Source of the DNA: Marinibactrum halimedae
GTDB lineage: Bacteria > Pseudomonadota > Gammaproteobacteria > Pseudomonadales > Cellvibrionaceae
Direction of reading: 5' to 3'
DNA length: 64,000 bases
Assembly (NCBI RefSeq): GCF_021234875.1
Contig: NZ_JAJQVM010000028.1
Location: forward strand, 1 to 64,000
Shown here piece by piece: positions 55,258-63,612 of this stretch. The notes beneath the pieces are model-generated. The model had not been told where the DNA came from. It saw nothing but the letters and a program-made list of their open reading frames with translations, and searched no databases. Numbering within the stretch: the first letter of the stretch is position 1; the number at the start of each line of letters is the position of its first letter. The translations under genes were made by a program, and so were the position numbers.

Positions 55258-55991
55258 AGTCTTATCATCCTTGCGTCATTATTCCTGTTTACAATCACCA
55301 TTTAAAGATTAAAGACGTTGTTGAGGTAATTACGTCGTTAGGATATCCGTGTATTGTATTGGATGATGGTAGTGATAAAACTTGCCAGCAGGTGTTACAG
55401 TCATTAGCACAAACAAATCAGAATGTTAGCCTGACGCGCTTTGATCAAAATCGAGGCAAGGGGGCGGTAGTGTGTGATGGTTTAGCCATTGCCTATGAAA
55501 AAGGTTTTACCCATGCACTTCAGGTGGATGCAGATGGCCAGCATGATCTTAACGATTTACCGTTGTTTATGTCTTTAGCAGAGGCGCATCCTTGTGATGT
55601 GATCTCAGGGCACCGCGCTTATGAATCATTGCCTGCTAACCGGCGTTACGGGCGTATGGTTACGGATGTATGGGTTTGGATTCATACTTGGTCTCGACAA
55701 ATAAAGGATTCCATGTGTGGCTATCGTTTGTATCCGTTGGCTGAAACGATGACGTTACTGAAGCACTACGCTGTTGGTCGTCGAATGGAGTTTGATACCG
55801 ATATTTTAGTACGGCTGTATTGGTCGGGTTTGGAAATTCGGCATATTCCAACGCAGGTAGAGTATGACGACGACATCGCGTCTCACTTCGATTTATTAAA
55901 TGACAACCTTCGTATCTCTTGGATGCATACACGATTATTTTTTGGAATGTTATTACGAATCCCTCGGTTAATTATACGAAAACTTCGTTAG
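55254..55991 (+). CDS. Family 2 glycosyltransferase
   Basis: This 245-aa GT-A enzyme begins CVIIPVYNHHLKIKDVVEVI and has the DxD metal site in LQVDADGQHDL (~90-99), LDDGSD (~36-41), and QIKDSMCGYRLYP, the acceptor region common to dolichol-phosphate-mannose-like transferases. A short C-terminal hydrophobic/basic stretch may touch the membrane. In APE clusters such an enzyme is thought to glycosylate the pigment or its lipid anchor. GTG 55254 overlaps the previous stop. Confidence 0.87.
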   Translation: MKSYHPCVIIPVYNHHLKIKDVVEVITSLGYPCIVLDDGSDKTCQQVLQSLAQTNQNVSLTRFDQNRGKGAVVCDGLAIAYEKGFTHALQVDADGQHDLNDLPLFMSLAEAHPCDVISGHRAYESLPANRRYGRMVTDVWVWIHTWSRQIKDSMCGYRLYPLAETMTLLKHYAVGRRMEFDTDILVRLYWSGLEIRHIPTQVEYDDDIASHFDLLNDNLRISWMHTRLFFGMLLRIPRLIIRKLR

Positions 55992-56002
55992 GGGAATAAG
56001 CT

Positions 56003-56443
56003 TTGAAAAGCAATAAAATGGGTGTGGTGACAATTTCTACAGAAGTGGTGGTTGAATTTCACGATGTAGATTCATTACGTGTGGTATGGCATGGACACTA
56101 TGCCAAGTACCTGGAAATTGCTCGATGCCGACTGCTTGAAGCGTTGGGTTACGATTACAGGGTAATGGAAAAGACGGGGCACATGTGGCCCATTGTTGAG
56201 ATGCGAACAAAATTTATTCGGCCTGCGGTTTTTATGCAAAGGTTAATCGTCGAGGCCAGTTTGGTGGAATGGGAAAATCGACTGCGGGTGAATTATCGAA
56301 TTATGGATGCCGAGTCGGGTGAGGTGCTGAGTAAAGCCCAAACAACGCAAATGGTGGTGGATATTGAATCTGGTGAAACATTATTTGAGTCACCACAAAC
56401 ACTGATTAACATGGTGAATCATTATATTCATGATCATGAATAG
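56003..56443 (+). CDS. Hotdog thioesterase, 4-hydroxybenzoyl-CoA thioesterase type (ApeK-like)
   Basis: This 146-aa protein has the 4HBT motif VEFHDVDSLRVVWHGHYAKY with Asp23 and His30, followed by LEIARCRLLEALGYDYRVM. It probably hydrolyses stalled or final thioesters. The TTG at 56003 has AGGGGAA eight bases upstream; ATG 56018 is an alternative. It overlaps the next gene by 14 bases. Confidence 0.85.
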   Translation: MKSNKMGVVTISTEVVVEFHDVDSLRVVWHGHYAKYLEIARCRLLEALGYDYRVMEKTGHMWPIVEMRTKFIRPAVFMQRLIVEASLVEWENRLRVNYRIMDAESGEVLSKAQTTQMVVDIESGETLFESPQTLINMVNHYIHDHE

Positions 56444-57050
56444 GTTTGTCTTTCTGCTTGGACTTTGGGCGCTGACTTTTTCGGTAGCGTCGCAAGAGCA
56501 TACTGTGATGGATGAATTTATCCAAGGGCGTTTTCAGCAAGAGAAGCATTTAAAAGGCTTTTCTTTCCCTATCCAAACCGAGGGTACATTTGCCTATTTA
56601 AAAGAAAAGGGGGTGTTATGGCAGGCCCAAAAGCCCTTTGTTCGGTCTGTGACGTATCTGGCTGATCAAACATTGACTTGGAAACCCGATGGAACCCTAG
56701 AAAGTGCTCAGAAGCCGGATATGATGGAGCGTCGCATCAGTGAAATCATTATGGCGTTATTGTCTGGTAATAGATCAATACTGGAAAAACAATTTACCAT
56801 TGAAGAAACAAAACAAGAAAATCAGTGGCAATTGATTTTGCAGCCCTCCCAAATTGTCGTAAAAAAAGTGCTTTCTGAAATTCACTTGTCGGGCCGGGAT
56901 TTTGTTCAGCATATTAAGGTTGTCAGTGCTAGTGGAGATCAGACCATTATTAAGTTTGATCAATTAACACACCATGATAATTTGCCCGGTGATTACTGCG
57001 CCTATTTTTCTTCATCTCCAGCACTTCCTTGTGCGATGTCGTCTCATTGA
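56430..57050 (+). CDS. LolA-like periplasmic carrier of the APE cluster (ApeL-like)
   Basis: This 206-aa protein has a signal peptide (FVFLLGLWALTFSVASQ) and a LolA-type fold: IQGRFQQEKHLKGFSFPIQT, GVLWQAQKPFVRSVTYLADQ, TLTWKPDGTLE. It is shorter and distinct from housekeeping LolA at 34852. In known clusters the LolA-like protein and MMPL partner move the pigment across the periplasm. ATG 56430 or 56436 is possible. Confidence 0.84.
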   Translation: MIMNRFVFLLGLWALTFSVASQEHTVMDEFIQGRFQQEKHLKGFSFPIQTEGTFAYLKEKGVLWQAQKPFVRSVTYLADQTLTWKPDGTLESAQKPDMMERRISEIIMALLSGNRSILEKQFTIEETKQENQWQLILQPSQIVVKKVLSEIHLSGRDFVQHIKVVSASGDQTIIKFDQLTHHDNLPGDYCAYFSSSPALPCAMSSH

Positions 57051-57099
57051 TTTCTTGCAATGCAATTAGTTTGCTAGTGTTACACGGAGAGAGTATTAA

Positions 57100-59496
57100 A
57101 TGGAGAATATTAAGCCTGTCATAAAAGCAAGTCGCGCTTTGTTTATTGCGTACAGTCTCTTACTTTTTTTTGCTGTTATTGTGCAAACACCTTCTGGTTT
57201 TCATCTAAATAGTAATTTCACCGAGTTGGCTCCACGAGATGCGCAAACCGAAATTGTGTCTCAGGCTCAATCCCAAGTGCATTCTTTGATAGGGGATTCA
57301 GTATTGCTTGCCGTGTTAAATGAAGACGATTTAGAGGTGCGAAAAGCCGCATTATCATTAGCCTCTTGGGTAGATAAAAATCAATATTGGCATGTTTCTC
57401 CAGGCCCTGTAGATGAAACTCACATAGAGCGTTATTTGAGTGTGGCCATTGAGCATCGTTACCGCTTTTTGAGTCATCAAATGCGAATTTCTCTGAGTGA
57501 AGAGGGCGGTGCCGGGCAGGTTCGAGAACAGGCATTAATGCGCCTTTTTCAACCAGGGGGGAGTAATCAAGCATTACCTTTTGTGGAAGATCCATATAAC
57601 CTTTGGGGGAATTGGCTTGAAGAAACCTTGGTTCAAGGAAATCTTGAACAGCAAGACAACGTGTTTTACGGCAATAACAAAGGTACTCATTTTGCGTTGC
57701 TATTTCTTACCCCTAGCGTTGATTTAGCGCCGTTATCTTTAACTCGAGCCGCAGTGGATCAACTCAATGGCCGGTTAGTTGAATTTTCTAATGTGGAAGT
57801 ATTCAAATCTGGATTGATCTTTCACACTCATGAAGCGGCTAAGCAAGCTCAAAAAGAAATTAGCTTGATTGCTTCCGGCTCTTTGCTTGCCATTATTGTT
57901 TTATTTATTCTGGTTTTTCGATCCACCGTTCCTTTATGTATGGCATTTTTCTCCATTGGTTTTGGTGTGTTGGCGGGTTTCATACTTACCCACTGGTTGT
58001 TTGGCCAGATACACATGATTGCTTTGGTATTTGGAGCCAGTTTAATTGGTGTCTCTGTGGATTATGCATTGCACTTTTTGTGTCGCTTATATCTGTCTGA
58101 TGAGCAAAGCGATGGACAAAGTGTGGATGGGCCTTCTGCGTTAAAGTCCGTATTTAAAGGCATTAGCTTGGCGCTTTTTTCCTCGGTTATCGGGTATTTT
58201 TGTTTGGTGCAGTCTGGAATGATTGGCTTGTATCAAATCGCGATTTTTTCGATGGTGGGTTTGATCAGTGCCTGGTTGTTTGTGGTGGTTTTTTACCCGC
58301 TATTGTCTCCATCATCAAACCAGTCTCGTGTTTGGCCCAGTGTGATCACTGAAGTTATTATTCAACGTTACAAAGCGGTTTTGAAAAGCCGTATTGCCAT
58401 GATATTGCTGGTGACATGTGCATTAGGAACCATTGTGCATGGAATGCTCTCATTTAATTGGTCAGATGATGTTCGACAATTACACACGCCTTCTCCGGAA
58501 TTAATCCATCAGGCGAAGAAAATGGGCCACTTATTGACGGACATTGCCCCAAATCAATTCTTCCTTGTTCATGGTGATTCTTTACAAGCCATGCTGCAAA
58601 TGGATGAACATCTTTCCGTTGCGTTGGATGAGGCTGTAGCGTCTGAGGTTTTGCAAGGCTACCGACAAATCAGCCGTTATTTACCGTCTGAAAAGCGCCA
58701 AAAATCCAATGACGAATTACTCGCTCATACTCTTTATAATGAGAGCCACGCTGAATTTTTGCAGAGTGTTGGAGTCGAGTCGGACAGTATCGATGAGCAT
58801 TTAATGCAGTGGCGACAGACTCAAGAGACTTTTATTGCACCAGAGAGCGTGATTAACGTGTTGCCTCCACATATTGCTTCATTATGGATTGGAGAAGTCG
58901 ACAGTGAGTGGTATTGCGTCGTGGGTTTAAAAGGTATCCGTAATACTCAGGCGTTACAAGACATTGCTTTGAACATGGAAGGTGTTGAGTGGGTGAACAC
59001 GATTGATGATCTGTCTTCAGCGCTTTTGAATAATAGCCAACAGGCCATACGCTTTTTAATTATAGCCTATGGTGTTATCGGGCTCATATTATTGTTGTTT
59101 TACCGCTCGATGGTTGCCATAAAAATCATGATAATTCCTATGCTGTCCAGCCTATTAACCATCAGTATTATTTCGCTTTTGGGCCACTCGATTACGTTAT
59201 TTCATGCAATGGGTTTGTTTTTGGTACTGGGGCTTGGATTGGATTATGCGGTGTTTGTAAATGAGTCTACTCAGCGTGATGGTATACCAATTCGACCGGA
59301 TGCATTCGTCGCCATTTACCTTTCCGCCATAACTAGCATGCTATCCTTTGGATTAATGTCGTTAAGCAGTACACCAATGGTTCAGGCATTTGGTTTGGTT
59401 ATTCTAATAGGTGGTTTAGCGAATCTATTGCTTGCGCCACTATTGGGTGTTATGGCAGCAAAAGGGGGTGCCCAGAGAGGGGTTATCTATGGTTGA
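57100..59496 (+). CDS. MMPL/RND-type exporter of the APE cluster (ApeM-like)
   Basis: This 798-aa inner-membrane protein has two halves, each with an N-terminal helix, a periplasmic domain and a bundle of helices (for example SLLAIIVLFILVFRSTVPLC at ~270-290 and YGVIGLILLLFYRSMVAIKI at ~660). GVSVDYALHFLCRLY and GLGLDYAVFVNESTQ carry the conserved Asp-Tyr of MMPL helix 4/10. It should export the aryl polyene lipid toward the outer membrane with the LolA-like protein and lipoprotein next to it. Confidence 0.9.
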   Translation: MENIKPVIKASRALFIAYSLLLFFAVIVQTPSGFHLNSNFTELAPRDAQTEIVSQAQSQVHSLIGDSVLLAVLNEDDLEVRKAALSLASWVDKNQYWHVSPGPVDETHIERYLSVAIEHRYRFLSHQMRISLSEEGGAGQVREQALMRLFQPGGSNQALPFVEDPYNLWGNWLEETLVQGNLEQQDNVFYGNNKGTHFALLFLTPSVDLAPLSLTRAAVDQLNGRLVEFSNVEVFKSGLIFHTHEAAKQAQKEISLIASGSLLAIIVLFILVFRSTVPLCMAFFSIGFGVLAGFILTHWLFGQIHMIALVFGASLIGVSVDYALHFLCRLYLSDEQSDGQSVDGPSALKSVFKGISLALFSSVIGYFCLVQSGMIGLYQIAIFSMVGLISAWLFVVVFYPLLSPSSNQSRVWPSVITEVIIQRYKAVLKSRIAMILLVTCALGTIVHGMLSFNWSDDVRQLHTPSPELIHQAKKMGHLLTDIAPNQFFLVHGDSLQAMLQMDEHLSVALDEAVASEVLQGYRQISRYLPSEKRQKSNDELLAHTLYNESHAEFLQSVGVESDSIDEHLMQWRQTQETFIAPESVINVLPPHIASLWIGEVDSEWYCVVGLKGIRNTQALQDIALNMEGVEWVNTIDDLSSALLNNSQQAIRFLIIAYGVIGLILLLFYRSMVAIKIMIIPMLSSLLTISIISLLGHSITLFHAMGLFLVLGLGLDYAVFVNESTQRDGIPIRPDAFVAIYLSAITSMLSFGLMSLSSTPMVQAFGLVILIGGLANLLLAPLLGVMAAKGGAQRGVIYG

Positions 59497-60154
59497 AACG
59501 TTACTTATAGTTAAAACGTTATCCATGAAAAAAAGAATGGATGCTGCTCTAATGGGTGCTGTGACCATGGGTATTGCGGTGTTGTCTCTTCTCTTAGGTG
59601 GGTGCAGTGTTTTATCACCTCGCTTAGGCAGCTTATCATCAGGTACCCACGCCTTAATTAATTATGACTTTCCGCCATTTTCTGTGGATCTTCACCAGCA
59701 ATTGCATACTCAGTCTGAGGGTGAGCCGATTGTACTGACCATCGGAGCCAGCTTGCAGCCTGATGCGGCACGTTTTGTATTGCTAGATGCTTATGGGCAG
59801 CGACTCGCGACGGTATCTTATCGGGATGACGAAGTGCTTTGGGAGCAAAGCCGGTTTGTGTCCAGTGTGGGGTTCGATCTTGAGGTATTTTCTCTGATTT
59901 ATCCATTGGCTTTTTGGCCTGAGCCTGCCATTCAGTCGCAGCTCAATCCACAGTGGCGAGTGGATTTTGCATCAACCCATCGAACGGTATATAAAGAAAA
60001 TACAGTAGTGGCCGACATTCAGTATTCTGCGGAATGTGAATATGAAGGTCGGGTGGATATTCATATTGTAAAAAATGCGGTGCATTTTTCTATATTGAAT
60101 AATGTATTGAATAAAGGCCCAAATATAACGGATATTAATAGTGGATGTGTCTAA
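59489..60154 (+). CDS. Lipoprotein of the APE cluster (DUF3261-like, ApeN-like)
   Basis: This 221-aa protein has a lipobox VLSLLLGGCS with lipid Cys39 from ATG 59489. The mature part has a strand-rich domain (PPFSVDLHQQLHT, RFVLLDAYGQRLATVSY) as in DUF3261 lipoproteins, which follow the exporter gene in APE clusters and probably act at the outer membrane, like LolB. ATG 59489 overlaps the MMPL stop by eight bases; ATG 59525 is an alternative giving a more compact signal. Confidence 0.82.
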   Translation: MVETLLIVKTLSMKKRMDAALMGAVTMGIAVLSLLLGGCSVLSPRLGSLSSGTHALINYDFPPFSVDLHQQLHTQSEGEPIVLTIGASLQPDAARFVLLDAYGQRLATVSYRDDEVLWEQSRFVSSVGFDLEVFSLIYPLAFWPEPAIQSQLNPQWRVDFASTHRTVYKENTVVADIQYSAECEYEGRVDIHIVKNAVHFSILNNVLNKGPNITDINSGCV

Positions 60155-60590
60155 ATTGAAAATGGACGAAGTGATAGCACATCGTCAACCCATGTCTTTG
60201 TTGTCGAGCATCGAATCGTGCTGTGATGATTCCATTATCGCCATTGTTAATCAGGATGGCTCTTCTTTTTTAGCAAACGAAAATGGCGATGTGCCTGCTT
60301 GGGTAGGCATTGAGTACATGGCCCAAGCTATGGGTGCCTATGCCGGGGTGCGATCTAAACGTCTTGGTAAACCCATTGAAAAAGGGTTTCTTTTAGGGAC
60401 GCGAAAATTTAAAGCGTATTGCGAGGTTTTTGCTAAAGGCCAAACGCTAAAAGTGACGGCAACTCAGGAATTGCTTGATACCAGTGGAGTGTCGTTGTTT
60501 CGCTGCACAATACATTATGAAAATCAGTTATTGGCTGAAGGTGCCATAAAGGGCATACAGCCTTCATCGGATATGAAATTATTTTTATGA
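60141..60590 (+). CDS. ApeP-like 3-hydroxyacyl-ACP dehydratase, copy 2
   Basis: This 149-aa hotdog protein resembles ApeP: VIAHRQPMSLLSSIESC with His14 and WVGIEYMAQAMGAYAGVRSK, then GFLLGTRKFKAYC. It is paralogous to the protein at 45037. The GTG at 60141 overlaps the previous gene by 14 bases and there is no better ATG near it; ATG 60162 is inside the domain. With ApeI it should dehydrate polyene intermediates. Confidence 0.86.
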   Translation: MDVSKLKMDEVIAHRQPMSLLSSIESCCDDSIIAIVNQDGSSFLANENGDVPAWVGIEYMAQAMGAYAGVRSKRLGKPIEKGFLLGTRKFKAYCEVFAKGQTLKVTATQELLDTSGVSLFRCTIHYENQLLAEGAIKGIQPSSDMKLFL

Positions 60591-60613
60591 AATCGTTTTA
60601 AGGGTTGTGTGAA

Positions 60614-61339
60614 ATGGCATTACGTATATTAGTTACGGGTTCAAGCCGGGGAATTGGTCGAGATATTGCGCTAAAGCTGGCCAAAGACGGATTTGATATT
60701 GCTCTACATTGCCGTAGTCAGCGCAGTAAAGCGGAAGAGGTGCAACTGGCTATTGAAAACGGCGGTGCAAAGGCGACGATTCTTCAATTTGACATTAGTG
60801 ACCGTGATCAAGCCAAAGCCGTGATTGAAACCGATATTGAAGAGCATGGTGCCTACTACGGTGTCGTGTGTAATGCAGGGTTGGCTATTGATGGCGCTTT
60901 TCCGGCGTTGTCTGGTGAAGATTGGGATCAGGTTGTGCACACAAATTTGGATGGCTTTTATAACGTGTTGCACCCTTGTGTGATGCCGATGGTGCGTCGG
61001 CGAGCGCCAGGTAGAATTGTCACATTATCTTCAGTGTCCGGTTTGATGGGGAATCGTGGCCAAGTTAACTACAGTGCTGCCAAAGCTGGAATTATTGGCG
61101 CCACCAAAGCGTTGGCAATTGAATTGGCAAAGCGAAAAATTACGGTAAACTGTGTTGCCCCGGGCTTGATCGATACAGAAATGACCGATGAGTTGCCAAT
61201 TGAAGAAGCACTAAAGCTTATTCCCATGAATCGTGTGGGGCAACCAGAAGAGGTTTCTTCTTTAGTCAGTTATTTAATGTCAGAGCCGGCGGGTTATATC
61301 ACTCGACAAGTAATATCAGTAAATGGCGGTATGTTTTAA
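60614..61339 (+). CDS. 3-ketoacyl-ACP reductase (ApeQ-like, FabG family)
   Basis: This 241-aa SDR has the NADPH loop LVTGSSRGIGRDIAL (~6-20), CNAGLAIDG, the catalytic set Ser140, Tyr153 and Lys157 (TLSSVSGL and VNYSAAKAGI), and VAPGLIDTEMTDELP. It should reduce ketoacyl intermediates of the polyene. ATG 60614 is used; the upstream in-frame TTG 60605 has no site. The stop overlaps the next start (TAATG). Confidence 0.92.
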   Translation: MALRILVTGSSRGIGRDIALKLAKDGFDIALHCRSQRSKAEEVQLAIENGGAKATILQFDISDRDQAKAVIETDIEEHGAYYGVVCNAGLAIDGAFPALSGEDWDQVVHTNLDGFYNVLHPCVMPMVRRRAPGRIVTLSSVSGLMGNRGQVNYSAAKAGIIGATKALAIELAKRKITVNCVAPGLIDTEMTDELPIEEALKLIPMNRVGQPEEVSSLVSYLMSEPAGYITRQVISVNGGMF

Positions 61340-62568
61340 TGGAAAGAAGGGTTGTTGTCACAGGCATGGGAGCCGTAACGTCTCTGGGCGATTCTTGGGA
61401 CAGTTTCAGTGAAGGCGTAAAAGAAGGGCGCAGTGGCATTGTGACGATGCCCGAATGGGATCGATACAGTGATTTGAATACTCGCTTGGCCGGGCCCATT
61501 CCGAATTTTGAACCCCCGGCTCATTATTCTCGCAAAAAAACTCGCACGATGGGGCGCATTGCCCTGATTTCCACTCGTGCATCAGAAATGGCTTTAGACA
61601 ATGCAGGCCTGTTGGACGACCCCATTCTTAAAAGTGGTGAGGTGGGTGTTGCCTATGGTTCGTCTACCGGTAGTCCTGATGCCGTCACGGAATTTGGCAG
61701 CATGTTGATTGACGGCAATATGAATCACATTACCTCGACAACCTATATTCGCATGATGGGCCACACTACGCCTGTGAATATTGGTTTATTTTTTGGTTTG
61801 CGCGGATGCGTTATTCCCACGTCCAGTGCGTGCACATCCGGTAGTCAGGGAATTGGCTTTGCCTATGAGCGCATTAAATACGGTATGCAAACCATTATGG
61901 TGGCAGGCGGCGCCGAAGAGCTTTGCCCAACCGAAGCCGCTGTCTTTGATATTTTATTTGCCACCAGCACCAAAAACGATACACCTAAACTGACACCCAG
62001 CCCCTTTGATCAAGACAGAGACGGTTTGGTGATTGGAGAGGGCGCTGCAACATTAATTTTAGAAGAACGCGAACATGCTCTTGCTCGTGGCGCGAAGATT
62101 TATGCGGAAATTGTTGGCTTTGCCAATAACTCCGATGGTAGCCATGTGACTCAGCCGAAAAAAGAAACCATGCAAATTGCGATGGAAATGTCTTTACGCA
62201 GTGCAGGTTTGGATAAATCGGCGATTGGCTATGTTAATGCACACGGTACCGCAACAGACCGAGGTGATATCGCTGAGTCTAACGCCACGGCGGCTTTATT
62301 TGGAAATAATGTTCCTTTCAGTACCTTAAAAGGTAATCTTGGTCATACCTTGGGGGCGTGTGGTTCTATTGAGGCCTGGGCGGGCATTCACATGATGAAT
62401 GAAGGGTGGGTCGCTCCCACATTAAACTTAAAAACCCCCGACGAAAAATGTGGTGACTTGGATTATGTAATGGGCGCCCCTCGTGAAGTGGATTTTGAAT
62501 ATTTAATGTCCAATAATTTTGCCTTTGGTGGCATTAATACCTCTTTAATTTTCAAAAAAATTATTTAA
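61339..62568 (+). CDS. Beta-ketoacyl-ACP synthase II-like (ApeR-like)
   Basis: This 409-aa FabF-type enzyme has the triad Cys165 in TSSACTSGSQGIGFAYE, His302 in VNAHGTATDRGD and His336 in KGNLGHTLGACG. It starts RRVVVTGMGAVTSLGDSWDS, the FabF pattern. It is coupled to the ketoreductase and is the last gene of the cluster. In known APE systems ApeR is the second ketosynthase, proposed to start or support chain building. Confidence 0.9.
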   Translation: MERRVVVTGMGAVTSLGDSWDSFSEGVKEGRSGIVTMPEWDRYSDLNTRLAGPIPNFEPPAHYSRKKTRTMGRIALISTRASEMALDNAGLLDDPILKSGEVGVAYGSSTGSPDAVTEFGSMLIDGNMNHITSTTYIRMMGHTTPVNIGLFFGLRGCVIPTSSACTSGSQGIGFAYERIKYGMQTIMVAGGAEELCPTEAAVFDILFATSTKNDTPKLTPSPFDQDRDGLVIGEGAATLILEEREHALARGAKIYAEIVGFANNSDGSHVTQPKKETMQIAMEMSLRSAGLDKSAIGYVNAHGTATDRGDIAESNATAALFGNNVPFSTLKGNLGHTLGACGSIEAWAGIHMMNEGWVAPTLNLKTPDEKCGDLDYVMGAPREVDFEYLMSNNFAFGGINTSLIFKKII

Positions 62569-62606
62569 AAAATTATTTTCTTACATTGCTTAAAAAGAGT
62601 TGTTTT

Positions 62607-63404
62607 GTGAAATTTTTTCGTTTCTTTTTGTTTCTTTATTTTTTGAATATTCATTTTGTGTATGCAGGGAATCAGTCTGATAATCAGATGGCGGGTAAAG
62701 AGGTTAAACAGCCTCAAGCAACGCTCATTGTGTTTCGCCCAGACTTTACTCCGCCGCTTGTTTTTAAACCCACCATTTTAATCAATAATTTAAAGGCAAT
62801 TGTTCTTCCGCGTAGTCATTATGCCAAATTTGACTTAATTCCAGGTCAGTACACTGTTATTGCAGATTGGAAAACAGGGCATGGTGTTTCTGATAGTCAG
62901 TTTGATGTTAATCTTCTTCCAGGGGAAACCACTTTTCTTACGCTTGATACTACTATGAGTGTTCCTGCTGTAGGAAATTTTAGCGGTAGCTTATATGAAT
63001 CAAACCATGTGGATTTATCAGATTTTAGGGAGCTAAAAAGACGTGAAAGTGGTTGGTATTTATCTAACCCTTACTTATCTGGTGATTCTGTATTGGACTA
63101 TGATAAAATTATCAAAGATATTCAAAGTTCAGATTATTCCGTAAAGCGTGCGTCAGCAAGATTTATTGCGGAAAATGGAATTTACGTAAAGCCGATATTA
63201 GACGTACTAGAACAAGAGATATTACGACACTATACCGATGACCTTGACACTAGATTAAAGTTTGATTCGATTGCATGGCTTTGCCGAGCTTTGGCTCAAA
63301 GCGGAAATCAATCCTATCGGCCTACGTTAGTTCGAGTATCAAAAGAAGCTGGGAACTCCAAGCTAAAAAAATATGCTAAAAAATACCTAAAAAAATTCTT
63401 ATAA
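62607..63404 (+). CDS. Exported protein with DUF2846-like N-terminus and helical repeat C-terminus
   Basis: This 265-aa protein has a very hydrophobic, Phe-rich signal (FFRFFLFLYFLNIHFVYA). The N-terminal half (ATLIVFRPDF, TILINNLKAIVLPRSHYAKF, DLIPGQYTVIADWKTG) resembles the DUF2846 beta-sandwich; the C-terminal half (~150-265) is helical with HEAT-like spacing (SVKRASARFIAENGIYVKPI) and a Lys-rich end. GTG 62607 gives a compact signal; TTG 62586 is the in-frame alternative. It follows the APE cluster but has no known link to it. Confidence 0.62.
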   Translation: MKFFRFFLFLYFLNIHFVYAGNQSDNQMAGKEVKQPQATLIVFRPDFTPPLVFKPTILINNLKAIVLPRSHYAKFDLIPGQYTVIADWKTGHGVSDSQFDVNLLPGETTFLTLDTTMSVPAVGNFSGSLYESNHVDLSDFRELKRRESGWYLSNPYLSGDSVLDYDKIIKDIQSSDYSVKRASARFIAENGIYVKPILDVLEQEILRHYTDDLDTRLKFDSIAWLCRALAQSGNQSYRPTLVRVSKEAGNSKLKKYAKKYLKKFL

Positions 63405-63612
63405 GTGATTTTCATTTTTGGGTGATAATGCCCTTATCGATAGATATTTTTTGTGCGCCATTAAAGGTTTTATTGGCGCCAATTTCCCTTCTTGGAATGC
63501 ACACGAAAAATCCTCTTCTACAGTAAAAGAATCATTAAAATTCGTTCAAATCACTTCAAAAAATCGTTTTTTGAAGGTTTGTTACTTTACTGTATTAACT
63601 GTGTGCGAGCCC
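63405..63612. other. Intergenic region without recognised features
   Basis: AT-rich spacer with AAAAATCGTTTTTTGAAGG-type small stems. An overlapping 81-codon frame starting at 63492 has no family similarity and is out of frame with the following exported protein. Confidence 0.35.
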
